Of a stretch of DNA of 64,000 bases, positions 16,101 through 25,305 are shown one piece after another; the first letter of the stretch is position 1; each line of letters opens with the position of its first letter. Both the position numbers and the translations under genes were made by a program. The DNA is from Bin5 sp965116395. Its GTDB lineage: Bacteria > Chloroflexota > Anaerolineae > Caldilineales > Caldilineaceae. Where the stretch lies: the NCBI GenBank assembly GCA_965116395.1, contig OZ220684.1:372001-436000 (forward strand), in the 5' to 3' direction. A model generated the notes under the pieces. It was given only the letters and a program-made list of their open reading frames with translations, made no database searches and was not told where the DNA came from.

Positions 16101-18371
16101 GTGACTTCCCAACGATCCGCACTCTCTTCCAACATCGGAATTCTCTGGAGCGAGCGCACGCGGCGCGCCAACGCTGAAGAGGCGCAGCGCAGCGGAGCTA
16201 TCTACACTTTTGAGGATGCCTGGGGCCAGGACAAGAGCTGGCTTAAAGGACAGTACGCTTATCTGGCGCCGAGCACTGTTTCAGCCGCTCTGAACCGCTT
16301 CAACCTCAAACACGATTTCATCGGGGATGATGGTCTGGCCGAAAGACTGTCGGAGATTTCTCTACTGTTCTTGCCTAGCGCCCACAGCCTGTCGCCGGCT
16401 GCCATCGACGCAATCGAGCGTTGGCTGGACCTGGATGGTTCATTTCTGTGCGTATCCGGGCCAACAAATCTGCCCCCCGAACTTCTCGGCCTGGAAAAGC
16501 TGGTGCTTGCCCAGACTCCGGGCTACACCGCCTGGCAGTGGCGAGGCGACAGTCTCTTCGGCGATCGTTCCAAGTGGGAAGAGTGGTACATTTCGGGCTA
16601 CAAAGGCTTCACCACCTGCATTGCCGAAGCGAAAACAGACGCCACTGTTCTGGCCGAACTGCTGGAGGTCAGCGGGGATCTTTCCGGGCGGGACTCCGCT
16701 ACACTGCAACGAGTAGGCGCGGGAATCGTTCAGACCCAGAAAAGCCTGTTTATCGCCAACGCGCTTTTTGAGCATATGGGGGGCATCTGGCAGGCCCATC
16801 TGAACGCTGAAGATGTACGGCGCTGGTTCAATCCCCTCAATTGGGCCGAGACCCTGCTTTTCCAGCTGCGCAGCGTACTCTGGTCCTGCGGGCAAGATGG
16901 CCACTGGGACACACGGTTGCGCACTTTCGGGAGCTACGACGGAGTAATGAACATCCGCCACGATCCTGACAAATCGTTGGACTTGGCGATGCTACGTTAC
17001 CAAGGAGAGCATCTGATTCCGGCCACGCACACACTACTCGATGCAAACATTTCACCAGAGGCGACGACGACGGAAATGGACCAGGACTGGGTGCGGGAGA
17101 TTTCCAAGTACGAATTTATCGAGATCGGACTACACAACGATGCCATCCAAGAGGCGCCGCCCAAGTACATGATGGGGTCTAACCTGGCCCGCCACGTGAT
17201 CGAGTCCGAGAAGAATCTGGGTGTTCGGCTTTACACCGGCGGACGACACGGGGGCTACAGCGTCTATCCTGAGATGATCGACGCCATGGACTTTCTCTAC
17301 CAGACGGTGCCCCACTTTCTCGGTCTGGGCACTTTCCATTTTCATCTGATGGCCGAATACGGCGACCGGACGCCAAATCCACTAATGGATGACAAGGTGG
17401 TCACTTACCAGACCATGACCTCGCCAACGATCGCCAGTCCCGGATTCTGGTTTCCCTTCCATGGCGTGGTCAGTACGACTGAAGAGTGCCGGCAACTGCG
17501 GGGCTGGGACATGACCCATGAGTACGATCCGCCGCCTGACATGATCGATGCAGTTTACGAACGGCCAAACAGCAGAGACCAGGACATCGAAACTGCTCTG
17601 CCAGACGGGGTCTACCAACTGCAATATCACCCCCTTTTCACGGTTGATCCCAGCTACAACAACGGCCGCGGCACTTTTGATTGGATGTGTTACGGAATCA
17701 GGCGGGCCGAACGTCTCAATATGTGGCAGGCGACGCAGCGGGCGATTTACCAGCGCGTACAGGACTACGAGGATGTTCAGTTCAGAGTGGCTGACGGCGG
17801 TAGAACGATTCACGCCCACAACCCGACGGGGCGGACGATCGAGGAGCTGATGGTAGAGACTGCAATCCCGTTAGGGGCGCCGGAGCAAGAGGGACCGGAC
17901 GCGCTGGGAGCTGGGGCAGTTGCCGACGAGGACGAGACAGTGCCGGAGGTGGAGTACGCTTCGCTGCCCCTTGAGATGAGTCAAAAACAGGATGGAGCGG
18001 CCAGTTATTTGGCGCACATTGTCAACAATTGCTTCTTTACCTTGCCGCAGCTGGGGCCTGGCGCATCCTGTACAATCCAACTTGAGGGTGGCGGCCCCCG
18101 TCATCCTTTCGTAGCCCAAGCCAACAGCAAGAGCATGCGTTTTGTTGACGTGGATTTTGTGCCGGAATCGGGCGAACTTACCATTCGTGCGTACGTGATC
18201 CGCTATCATGGGCTGGTTGTGCAAGGGTATGAACCGGGCGACCGCGTTCGTGTCGTAGTGGATGGGGTGGAGCGGCAGCCGTTGGAATCGGAGGATGGCC
18301 GCCTGCTGCTGTACCTACAGGGCCCCGAAAACCATTTTGCTGAGAAAACTATCGTATTGCGGAAACTGTAG
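16101..18371 (+). CDS. Large uncharacterised protein, putative deacetylase-like domain
   Basis: A 756-residue protein of no family I can name firmly. Residues 1-200 look like an alpha/beta domain (LLFLPSAHSLSPAAIDAIERW and SFLCVSGPTN), recalling glutamine-amidotransferase-like folds attached to glycoside enzymes. Residues 270-420 carry IRHDPDKSLDLA, FIEIGLHNDAI and TGGRHGGYSVYPEMIDAM, which resemble polysaccharide deacetylase (NodB-like) metal-site motifs. The C-terminal 200 residues look like beta-sandwich. There is no signal peptide. The GTG start has CAGGAGCT upstream. It is 5 bases before a class V aminotransferase gene, so the two likely act together on an imported acetylated or aminated sugar. 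The deacetylase reading is tentative. Confidence 0.5.
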   Translation: MTSQRSALSSNIGILWSERTRRANAEEAQRSGAIYTFEDAWGQDKSWLKGQYAYLAPSTVSAALNRFNLKHDFIGDDGLAERLSEISLLFLPSAHSLSPAAIDAIERWLDLDGSFLCVSGPTNLPPELLGLEKLVLAQTPGYTAWQWRGDSLFGDRSKWEEWYISGYKGFTTCIAEAKTDATVLAELLEVSGDLSGRDSATLQRVGAGIVQTQKSLFIANALFEHMGGIWQAHLNAEDVRRWFNPLNWAETLLFQLRSVLWSCGQDGHWDTRLRTFGSYDGVMNIRHDPDKSLDLAMLRYQGEHLIPATHTLLDANISPEATTTEMDQDWVREISKYEFIEIGLHNDAIQEAPPKYMMGSNLARHVIESEKNLGVRLYTGGRHGGYSVYPEMIDAMDFLYQTVPHFLGLGTFHFHLMAEYGDRTPNPLMDDKVVTYQTMTSPTIASPGFWFPFHGVVSTTEECRQLRGWDMTHEYDPPPDMIDAVYERPNSRDQDIETALPDGVYQLQYHPLFTVDPSYNNGRGTFDWMCYGIRRAERLNMWQATQRAIYQRVQDYEDVQFRVADGGRTIHAHNPTGRTIEELMVETAIPLGAPEQEGPDALGAGAVADEDETVPEVEYASLPLEMSQKQDGAASYLAHIVNNCFFTLPQLGPGASCTIQLEGGGPRHPFVAQANSKSMRFVDVDFVPESGELTIRAYVIRYHGLVVQGYEPGDRVRVVVDGVERQPLESEDGRLLLYLQGPENHFAEKTIVLRKL

Positions 18372-18376
18372 AGAAT

Positions 18377-19531
18377 ATGACTATGCAACTGTCCGACATC
18401 CGCCGCCTTACACCCATTACCCACGAGTACGCCTACTTCCAGAGCAGCGGGTTTTCGCCGAAGATGGAGCCGGTGATCGAGGAGACGAACCGCTGGGCGC
18501 AGTTTCATAATGCAGGCGGGGCCGCGCCTGGGATCAACGAAAAGATGTTGGAGGGGTTCGAGGCGACGCGCGACAAGGTCGCGCAGTCGATGAACGCCGA
18601 CAGTGATGAGATTGTGCTGGGCGAGAATACGACCATTGGTATCAATATCGTGGCCAATGGGATCAACTGGCAGGCGGGCGACAACGTCATCCTGAGCGAC
18701 AAGGAGCATCCGGGTAACCGGATCACATGGTATAGCCACGTGCAGCGCTACGGCATTGAGCTGCGTTTTCTGGAGGTCGTGCACGACGAGGAGCAGATGT
18801 TGGAGCAGTTTGAGCGGCTGCTCGATGACCGCACTCGGGTCGTTTCGATCAGCCATGTTTGCCGGCGTACCGGTCAGCGGCTGCCGGCACGAGCTCTGGT
18901 CGACATTGCGCATGATCGCGGCGTGCCTGTCCTGCTGGACGGGGCGCAGGCCTATGGCGCGGTTCCGGTCGATATGCGCGAGCTGGCCTGCGACTTTTAC
19001 GCTTTCAGCGGGCACAAGTACATCATGGCGCCCCAGGGCACGGGCGGATTCTACGTGCGCCGCGACCGGATTCCATGGATCCAGCCAAGCTGGATCGGCT
19101 CCCATTCGCAAAAGGATTTCGACCTCGTGGGCGGCCTCACTTTGCTGGACGAGGCCAAACGTTTCGAGTTCGGGACGCGTAATCTGGCCGACCAGTTGGG
19201 CTTTGGCAAGGTGCTCGACTTCTGGGAGGAGATCGGTTGGGAGAATGTGTTTTCCTATATCGCCGACTACACCGACCACGTCAAATCGGCGCTTGGGGAA
19301 GTACCCGGCCTGACGCTGCATACGCCCCTACACTATGAGAATTCATCAGGCATCGTTACCTTTAGTCTTAACGGGTACACATCGGCCGAGATTCAGGAGT
19401 ACCTGAAAGAAAATAAGGTGCTGGTCGCTCCGCTGGAGTTGGACGGCACCATGATTCGCGTTTCTACCCATGTCTTTAACAATGGGAAAGACCTGGAGCG
19501 GCTGGTGGCAGGCGTCAGGGGAATGCCGTGA
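18377..19531 (+). CDS. Class V (NifS/Csd-like) PLP-dependent enzyme, locus 2
   Basis: This is a PLP enzyme of the aminotransferase class V family. The predicted Schiff-base Lys214 lies in FYAFSGHKYIMAPQG. The cofactor-binding Asp/Gln are in LLDGAQAYGAVPVD (187-200), and the SISHVCRRTGQRLP block is typical. The family includes cysteine desulfurases, isopenicillin-N epimerase-like enzymes and aminotransferases. No iron-sulfur scaffold genes are near, so a catabolic role on a locus 2 intermediate is more likely than desulfuration. It starts 5 bases after the deacetylase-like gene, clearly in the same operon. Another family V member is in locus 3 but is not a close copy. Confidence 0.82.
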   Translation: MTMQLSDIRRLTPITHEYAYFQSSGFSPKMEPVIEETNRWAQFHNAGGAAPGINEKMLEGFEATRDKVAQSMNADSDEIVLGENTTIGINIVANGINWQAGDNVILSDKEHPGNRITWYSHVQRYGIELRFLEVVHDEEQMLEQFERLLDDRTRVVSISHVCRRTGQRLPARALVDIAHDRGVPVLLDGAQAYGAVPVDMRELACDFYAFSGHKYIMAPQGTGGFYVRRDRIPWIQPSWIGSHSQKDFDLVGGLTLLDEAKRFEFGTRNLADQLGFGKVLDFWEEIGWENVFSYIADYTDHVKSALGEVPGLTLHTPLHYENSSGIVTFSLNGYTSAEIQEYLKENKVLVAPLELDGTMIRVSTHVFNNGKDLERLVAGVRGMP

Positions 19532-19686
19532 CCCGGCAATTTGGTATGACGTTTGTGTAACTACTCGGCCGCATTCAGTGTCTCTCTTGGCCAACTCGTC
19601 ACCTTCGCCGGTCAGGCTTTCGGATGGCGAATTTGGTTGGCAGCCGCCAGGTTGGTTGGGGCGCACTGTCGGCATGCCATGACGGT

Positions 19687-19738
19687 GGGGAAGAACCCGC
19701 ACGGTGGCTAGCCAGGGCGGGGCGTTGCGGGGGCGCGG
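19687..19738 (+). repeat. Partial copy of intergenic palindromic repeat
   Basis: It shares GCACGGTGGCTAGCCAG and GGCGTTGCGGGGGCGC with the full copies at 19798-19926 and 33490-33630. It lacks their 3' half with the GGCCGC palindrome. Confidence 0.65.
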
Positions 19739-19797
19739 AACTGCCGGGGTTAGGGGTTAAGGGCTTGGGGCCAGGCGTTAGGGGCCTGAGATAGCAA

Positions 19798-19926
19798 TTG
19801 GGGTGGAAGACACTGTTGGCTAGACATGTTGCTGGCGAAGAATAAGCACGGTGGCTAGCCAGAGGGGGGCGTTGCGGGGGCGCAGCCCCTGCACAAGGGA
19901 GGCCGCTTGCGGCCGACCGCCCATAT
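19798..19926 (+). repeat. Intergenic palindromic repeat, full copy
   Basis: It begins near ACTGTTGGCTAGACA and ends CCGACCGCCCATAT. Inside are three self-complementary parts: GGCTAGCC, a GGGGC/GCCCC stem, and GGCCGCTTGCGGCC. From CTAGCCAGAGG to its end it is almost identical to 33561-33630. It resembles REP/BIME-type or MITE-like noncoding elements. Confidence 0.75.
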
Positions 19927-20103
19927 TACAACAATGTGGGGAGAAGGAACGCCCTTGCTCGCATCGTTCAGGGTTGCGATTCCGTTGCGGCTGTGTATTT
20001 TCAGAATTGCTATTTTTGCTTGGCCGCGGCCGAGTGTATCGACCTCCCGCTAGTGCGGAGTCTGCACAACGACCCCAGATTGCGCACCAAAGCTATACAA
20101 TAT

Positions 20104-20133
20104 TTGACTTTTTCGCGAGTCTGACGATATACT
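20104..20133 (+). promoter_or_regulatory. Sigma70-type promoter for locus 3
   Basis: TTGACT (20104-20109) is followed after 18 bases by TATACT (20128-20133). The predicted leader to the binding-protein gene is about 73 bases. Confidence 0.55.
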
Positions 20134-20212
20134 TGCGCCGGAATCCAATTCCACCCCAGAAGCAACAAGTGAATATCAGCATTCCCTCACCCCAACAAGG
20201 AGACCTTTGACG

Positions 20213-21904
20213 ATGAAAAGATTCGCTCCGTTATTTGCGCTGTTTGCAGTCCTAGTCATGTTGACTGCGGCCGGCTGCGTTGCGCCCGCGGCGCCGGCGT
20301 CAGAGATGGCCGAAGAGGAGATGATGGAGGTTGTCAGCACAGGCGGCGTTACTCTGCCTGACGACGCTGCGCCTCTTGACCAGCAGGTGTTCCGCTCTGC
20401 CGGTATTGAAGGAAAGCATTTTGACACGATGCGCAATGAGTACGAGGGCTTCGCCTATGAGGCGACGATCGAGCAGTTGGCCAAGATGGGTCCGGAAGGC
20501 GATTGGCATCCGGCCGCGGCCGACAGCTGGGAGCTTTCCGAGGATGGCCGTACGTGGACATTCCACCTTCGCCAGGACGCCAAGTGGAGTGACGGCGAGC
20601 CGGTGACCGCGGATGACTGGGTTTACAGCTTCCGCCGCTACCTGAACCCGGAGATGGCCAACGTTTATTCCTGGTTCCTATTTGACCTCGAAAACGGTGA
20701 AGCCTACAACAAGGGTGAAGTGGATGTCGAAGAGTTGGGTGTGAAGAAGATCGACGACTACACCTTCTCCCTCACCACCACGGTGCCGATTCCCTACTAT
20801 ATGTTTAAGATCAACTGGCACGCTGCGCCGGTTCCCCGCCACATGGTCGAGGAGCACGGTGACGATTGGGCCAACGATCCGGCGACTGCGCCGAGCAACG
20901 GCCCCTACCGTATCGCCGAGTGGAACCGGGGCAAAAACGTGATCTTCACGCCAAATCCGCACTACACCGGACCCTATCCGGCGACATTTGAACAGCGAGT
21001 TCAGGTGATCATCCCAGAGGTCGGCGCACCGTTGCTGCAGATGTATCAGGCCGGCGATATCGATGGCGGGGTCGGCGTGACCGGCGATGACCTTGTGCAG
21101 GTCCTGGCGGATCCGCAGCTGAGCCAAGAGGCTTACATCAGTGTGATGAACCGCGGCGTCTACATTTACATGAACCAGCGCACGCCGCCGTTTGACAACA
21201 TCCTAGTGCGCCAGGCGTTCGCGCACGCAGTAGACCGCACATCCTTGTGTGACAACGTTATGCGGGGCACCTGCATTCCCGCGCACGGCTTCCTGCCCAA
21301 GGACTTCCCGTGCGAGCGCAATGACGACCCCGAGTTGATCGCATTCCAGAGCTACGATCCGGAACTGGCTGCGGACCTGATGGCGCAGGCCGGCTACCCC
21401 GGCGGCGAGGGCTTCCCCGAGCTGACGATCTTCACCAAGGAGGGTGAGTTCATCCGCGAGGCCGAGGCGATCCAGCGTATGTTGGCCGACAACCTGGGGG
21501 TTACGCTCACGCCGCAGAACGTGGAGCGCGCCTACTATGTCGACCAGATGCGCAACGGCGAACTGAAAGTCGCGCTCAATCGCTGGGGGGCAGACTTCAT
21601 CGACCCGAGCAACTTCGTGGACTGGTGGGACGATCCCGCTGCCTCTTACTTCACCGGCTGGACCGACGAAGAGTACCGCAACCTGATCGACACGGCCCGT
21701 CCGATGGCGATGTCGACCGAGCGCTGCGATCTCTATCACGATGCCCTCAAGATCCTGGCGCGTGACGCGATCGGCGTTTTCGTAATGAACCCAGTACAGG
21801 CTGTCCTGTACAAGGACTACGTTTCAGGGCTGACCCTCACGGACGACGGCACACTTGGCGTCTACAACATGATGCTCCTGGACAGCGCCTACGTTAAAGA
21901 GTAG
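20213..21904 (+). CDS. ABC importer solute-binding lipoprotein (SBP family 5), locus 3
   Basis: This is a lipid-anchored binding protein with lipobox AAGC (Cys22) and a short Ala/Pro plus acidic linker. It has strong OppA-like character: FHLRQDAKWSDGEPVTADDWVYSF near residue 125 and ILVRQAFAHAVDRTSL near residue 335, with a Cys-containing loop (GTCIPAHG) shortly after. A TTG two codons upstream is in frame, but the ATG at 20213 has the CAAGGAG site at proper spacing. The mature N-terminal TLPDDAAPLDQQVFR recalls the loci 4 binding proteins. The locus contains sulfatases, so a sulfated ligand is possible. That is inference from context only. Confidence 0.9.
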   Translation: MKRFAPLFALFAVLVMLTAAGCVAPAAPASEMAEEEMMEVVSTGGVTLPDDAAPLDQQVFRSAGIEGKHFDTMRNEYEGFAYEATIEQLAKMGPEGDWHPAAADSWELSEDGRTWTFHLRQDAKWSDGEPVTADDWVYSFRRYLNPEMANVYSWFLFDLENGEAYNKGEVDVEELGVKKIDDYTFSLTTTVPIPYYMFKINWHAAPVPRHMVEEHGDDWANDPATAPSNGPYRIAEWNRGKNVIFTPNPHYTGPYPATFEQRVQVIIPEVGAPLLQMYQAGDIDGGVGVTGDDLVQVLADPQLSQEAYISVMNRGVYIYMNQRTPPFDNILVRQAFAHAVDRTSLCDNVMRGTCIPAHGFLPKDFPCERNDDPELIAFQSYDPELAADLMAQAGYPGGEGFPELTIFTKEGEFIREAEAIQRMLADNLGVTLTPQNVERAYYVDQMRNGELKVALNRWGADFIDPSNFVDWWDDPAASYFTGWTDEEYRNLIDTARPMAMSTERCDLYHDALKILARDAIGVFVMNPVQAVLYKDYVSGLTLTDDGTLGVYNMMLLDSAYVKE

Positions 21905-21914
21905 AAATTCAAGG

Positions 21915-21955
21915 TTGGAGGAGCGGGAGTGATGAATCCATTCTCGCTCCTCCAA
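21915..21955 (+). terminator. Hairpin after locus 3 binding protein
   Basis: A perfect 11-bp stem (TTGGAGGAGCG, 21915-21925, with its complement 21945-21955) starts 10 bases after the stop. There is no T-run, so 3' stabilisation or processing is more likely than termination. Confidence 0.6.
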
Positions 21956-22045
21956 GTCTGTGCACTTTGTTCGTCGTCATTACGTAACTCTGAGTTTTGC
22001 ATGACCAGCTGCATGAAACTCTCCTCTCAATAGACGGAGGCGCGG

Positions 22046-22987
22046 ATGGCGCGCTATGTGCTGGGACGCTTCTTTGGCATTATAGGCGTCCTGTTTATTG
22101 TATCGATCATGATCTTTCTCATGATCCACTCCATTCCGGGTGGCCCGTTCGACGCCATGCCAACGACATCCGAGTTCCGCGAAATCCCCGAACACATCCG
22201 CGAGCAGCTGATGGCGAAGTACGGCCTTGACAAGCCGCTCTATGTGCAGTATTTGCGTTACATGTGGGCAGCATTGCGGGGCGACTTCGGCATCTCGTTC
22301 CGCTATGGGGAGCCGGTCACGGATTTCATCAGCCGCTCCTGGCCCGCAACTGCGCAACTGGGTCTGTCGGCGATGGCGATCGGGATACCGATCGGCATTG
22401 GTCTGGGAATCCTGGCCGCGCTGCGCCCCAATACCTGGTTGGACTACGCCACCAACGTTGTCGTAATCACAACCTTTGTTACTCCCCCCTTTGTTATCGC
22501 CATTATGAGCATCATCATTTTCGCGGTGGTTTTGCAATGGCTTCCTTCCGGCGGTTGGGGAGAACCCAATCAGTGGATCCTGCCCACCGCTGTCTATGCG
22601 CTTGGCCAGATCGGCGGCATGGCTCGCTTCACGCGTTCGAGCATGGTGGACGCGATGCAGGCGGAGTATGTTCGCACTGCGAGGGCCAAGGGGTTGCAGG
22701 AACGGGCGGTGGTGTTTCGCCATGCTTTTCGTGCGGCGTCGCTGCCACTTATCACACTGCTGGGGCCGATGGTGGTCAACCTGCTGCTGGGTTCGTTCTT
22801 CATTGAAGCGATATTCCGCATACCGGGCATTGGCGGTCAGATTACTCTTGCCCTTTACAATCGGGATTACCCGGTGATCATGGCGCTGATCCTGCTGTGG
22901 ACCTTTGCCATTGCCATCGCCTACCTCGTCACCGACCTGCTTTACGGCGTGGTCGACCCGCGCATACGTGTTGGCGGCGGCATGTAG
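22046..22987 (+). CDS. ABC importer permease, DppB/OppB type, locus 3
   Basis: This is a 313-residue inner-membrane permease. The N-terminus MARYVLGRFFGIIGVLFIVS is helix 1. The block YGLDKPLYVQYLRYMW is near residue 60, the coupling loop EYVRTARAKGLQERAVVFRH near residue 207, and the C-terminus is VVDPRIRVGGGM. It is the short form (WLPSGGWGEPN before the loop) as in loci 2 and 5. An ACGGAGG ribosome site lies at good distance from the ATG. It pairs with the DppC-type subunit immediately downstream. Confidence 0.92.
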   Translation: MARYVLGRFFGIIGVLFIVSIMIFLMIHSIPGGPFDAMPTTSEFREIPEHIREQLMAKYGLDKPLYVQYLRYMWAALRGDFGISFRYGEPVTDFISRSWPATAQLGLSAMAIGIPIGIGLGILAALRPNTWLDYATNVVVITTFVTPPFVIAIMSIIIFAVVLQWLPSGGWGEPNQWILPTAVYALGQIGGMARFTRSSMVDAMQAEYVRTARAKGLQERAVVFRHAFRAASLPLITLLGPMVVNLLLGSFFIEAIFRIPGIGGQITLALYNRDYPVIMALILLWTFAIAIAYLVTDLLYGVVDPRIRVGGGM

Positions 22988-23027
22988 AACGCGCCTAAGT
23001 TCGCAACAGGCGCGAAGGAGATTTACC

Positions 23028-23951
23028 ATTTCCACCTCTTCGGCGAAGCAGAATGGTGACCGCCAAAGCGCTGCCGCGCAGGCTGCTGCTCTGGCCCTAG
23101 ACCTGAACTCGCGGCCTCGAAACCTGTGGGGGGACGCGGCCAGGCGATTTTCGCGCAACCTGCTTGCCATGATTTCCCTGGCATTCGTCGTCCTGCTAAT
23201 ATTCCTCGCTCTGTTTGCCAACGTGCTGGCGCCGGAGGGCTATGACTTCCAGCAGTACGACAAGACGTGGCTCTTCCCCTCGCTTGAACATCCGATGGGC
23301 ACAGACCCCTTCGGTCGCGACATTTTGACACGCGTCATCTACGGCGCGCGTATTTCGCTGGCGATTGGCTTTATCAGCAATTTCATCGCCCTTGCCATCG
23401 GCCTCCCGTATGGGGCGGCCGCGGCCTGGTACGGCGGCGCGGTCGACTTTGTTCTGATTCGTATCATTGAAATCATCAACTCTGTTCCCAATTTGTTGCT
23501 GGGCATTCTGATCATCAGCGTTTTGGGGCCGGGCTTTCGCAACGTCCTCTTTGTATTCGCGGTCACCGGCTGGATGGGTATTGCGCGCCTGGTGCGGGGT
23601 CAGTTTCTCTCCTTGCGCGAACAGGACTATGTACTGGCTGCGACCTGTATTGGCGTACCCGACTATCGCATAATCATCCGCCATCTGTTGCCGAACACGA
23701 TGTCTCCCATTATCGTCAGCGTGACGTTGGGCATCCCCGGCGCGATTCTGGGCGAGTCCGGCCTGAGTTTTCTGGGGATTGGCATAAACCCGCCGCTTCC
23801 CAGTTGGGGGCGCATGCTCAATGACTATCTCAGCGCGATCCAGTCGCACTGGTATCTGGCCTTTTTCCCCGGGTTAATGATCGCGCTGGCCATGTACGCT
23901 TTTACGCTGATGGGGGATGGGCTTCAGGACGCACTGGACCCCACCAAGTAG
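23028..23951 (+). CDS. ABC importer permease, DppC/OppC type, probable ATT start
   Basis: This is the second permease of locus 3: block EHPMGTDPFGRDILTRVIYGAR, coupling loop DYVLAATCIGVPDYRIIIRH near residue 200, C-terminus LMGDGLQDALDPTK. No ATG, GTG or TTG lies at a sensible place. The only upstream candidate, 22905, would overlap the preceding permease by 83 bases and add out-of-family residues. A good GAAGGAG site (23014-23020) sits 7 bases before ATT at 23028, giving an N-terminus (S-T-S-S-A-K-Q-N-G-D) of the length seen in homologues. ATT is a rare start codon known from infC. A sequence error changing ATG to ATT is the alternative. Confidence 0.82.
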   Translation: MSTSSAKQNGDRQSAAAQAAALALDLNSRPRNLWGDAARRFSRNLLAMISLAFVVLLIFLALFANVLAPEGYDFQQYDKTWLFPSLEHPMGTDPFGRDILTRVIYGARISLAIGFISNFIALAIGLPYGAAAAWYGGAVDFVLIRIIEIINSVPNLLLGILIISVLGPGFRNVLFVFAVTGWMGIARLVRGQFLSLREQDYVLAATCIGVPDYRIIIRHLLPNTMSPIIVSVTLGIPGAILGESGLSFLGIGINPPLPSWGRMLNDYLSAIQSHWYLAFFPGLMIALAMYAFTLMGDGLQDALDPTK

Positions 23952-24036
23952 GCATTCCGAGACCAAGATTCTTAGCCAGGCCTTCCCCGTCTCACCACAG
24001 CCAAGTCTTTAGACGTTTCATCTTGCGAGTGACCCA

Positions 24037-25278
24037 GTGGACAAGAGCCTCGACGAGCCGGAGATCTCCTCATTCAGCCAGCTGCGCGCTGATATTCCCC
24101 TGACGAGCAATTATATCTATCTGAACAGCTGCACATTTGGACCGGTTCTGCAATCGGTCCAACGCTGCATGGCGGCCGCTTTACGGGCTGAGAACGAGGA
24201 GATCATCGCCATACGGGGCAAGGCGCCGGGCGTTCGTTTCTACGGCGAGGCCGAAAAAGCCAGACACTCTGTGGCAGAGATGCTTGGCGCGGTTCCTGAT
24301 GATGTGGCGTGGGTCTCCAATACGACGACCGCCTCGCGGCTGGCGATCTTGAGCATTGACTGGCAGGCGGGCGACAAGCTGGCGGTGACCGACGTCGAGC
24401 ATCTAAGCACGCATCGGGCGGCGCGGGGGCTGGCGCAAGGTCGAGAAGTGGAAGTCACCGTCATACCGTCGGCGCCGGCGGCGAATACCGCTGAGGGGAA
24501 GTATGCCCCTGTTTACGAAGGGCCGAGCTACTTTCTGGAACAGCTGGACCGAATGTTGACGCCGGCGCATCGGTTGTTGGTGATGAGCCATGTGTCCAAC
24601 ATCGACGGACGGCGCCTTCCCGTAGCCGAGGCGACGCGGATGGCGCGGGCTCGCGGGGTCAAGACGCTGGTGGACGGCGCGCAGTCTCTTGGGTTGTTTG
24701 CGGTAAATGTGCAGGAAATTGGAGCCGAGTTCTACAGCGGCTCTGTCCACAAGTGGCTGATGGGGCCGCCCGGGATTGGCTTTCTGGCAGTTTCGGGCGA
24801 GGGCAAACGGGGGTACAATCCTTTTCAACTCCCTCGCCCCATAGACGCCGAGGGGGGTATTGACCACAGCCAGATGACGGCCGCGGCTCTCACCGAGTTG
24901 GGGACGCCCAATTACGCCTTGCGAATCGGCGCCGGCGCGTGTGTAGAGACGGTGCAGCGCATCGGCCTGGAAAGAATAGAAGAGCACTGTCGCCTGCTGA
25001 CCGAGCGGTTGCGCGCCGGTCTGCAGCGAGCGGAGGGAGTCTGCGTCGCCAGTCCCGACGCCTGGGAGAATTCATCAAGTGTTACGACAATTCAGCTACA
25101 CGAAGGGACGCCGGCGCGCTGCCAGCAGCTTGTCGAGCGGTTGTTGGATGACTATCGCATCGTCGTGAAGTTCCGCCCGGAGATCTGTGGCGTGCGCATT
25201 GGCATCGCCGCCTTCAATACGGCGGATGAGATTGAGAAGTTGCTGACGGCAGTGGCCCGCCTAGTGCCACAAGTCTAA
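24037..25278 (+). CDS. Class V aminotransferase-family PLP enzyme, locus 3
   Basis: This 413-residue PLP enzyme resembles isopenicillin-N epimerase and cysteine-desulfurase-like proteins. The N-terminal YIYLNSCTFGPV block is typical. Predicted PLP Lys239 is in FYSGSVHKWLMGPPGIGF, with DGAQSLGLFAV (213-223) holding the cofactor-contact residues. The GTG start at 24037 lacks a clear ribosome site, so the start is uncertain. It follows the permease by 85 bases and precedes an unrecognised glycosidase-like gene by 27 bases, so it is probably in the locus 3 operon. Transaminase, epimerase or lyase activity cannot be separated by sequence reading. Confidence 0.8.
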   Translation: MDKSLDEPEISSFSQLRADIPLTSNYIYLNSCTFGPVLQSVQRCMAAALRAENEEIIAIRGKAPGVRFYGEAEKARHSVAEMLGAVPDDVAWVSNTTTASRLAILSIDWQAGDKLAVTDVEHLSTHRAARGLAQGREVEVTVIPSAPAANTAEGKYAPVYEGPSYFLEQLDRMLTPAHRLLVMSHVSNIDGRRLPVAEATRMARARGVKTLVDGAQSLGLFAVNVQEIGAEFYSGSVHKWLMGPPGIGFLAVSGEGKRGYNPFQLPRPIDAEGGIDHSQMTAAALTELGTPNYALRIGAGACVETVQRIGLERIEEHCRLLTERLRAGLQRAEGVCVASPDAWENSSSVTTIQLHEGTPARCQQLVERLLDDYRIVVKFRPEICGVRIGIAAFNTADEIEKLLTAVARLVPQV

Positions 25279-25305
25279 ACCCACGAGAGGACGATAGAAC
25301 CGATC

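Larger units (their letters stand above)
19532..20212. other. Repeat-bearing intergenic region between loci 2 and 3
   Basis: This 681-base stretch has no convincing gene. It holds two copies of a GC-rich palindromic repeat (19687-19738 partial, 19798-19926 full), a G-rich tract between them, an AT-richer segment and a promoter (20104-20133) for locus 3. Confidence 0.6.

Noticed and set aside
18377..19531. Cysteine desulfurase for iron-sulfur cluster assembly
   Set aside because: No scaffold or carrier genes are nearby and the gene is embedded in a catabolic locus. The class V family call is kept without the specific function.
19851..20210. Plus-strand frame across the repeat and promoter before locus 3
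   Set aside because: It reads through the palindromic repeat and the -35/-10 boxes and has no recognisable domain.
22905..23027. Upstream extension of the locus 3 DppC-type gene to an earlier ATG
   Set aside because: It would overlap the preceding permease by 83 bases and add residues that are only the shifted-frame reading of that gene. The ATT with a good ribosome site is preferred.
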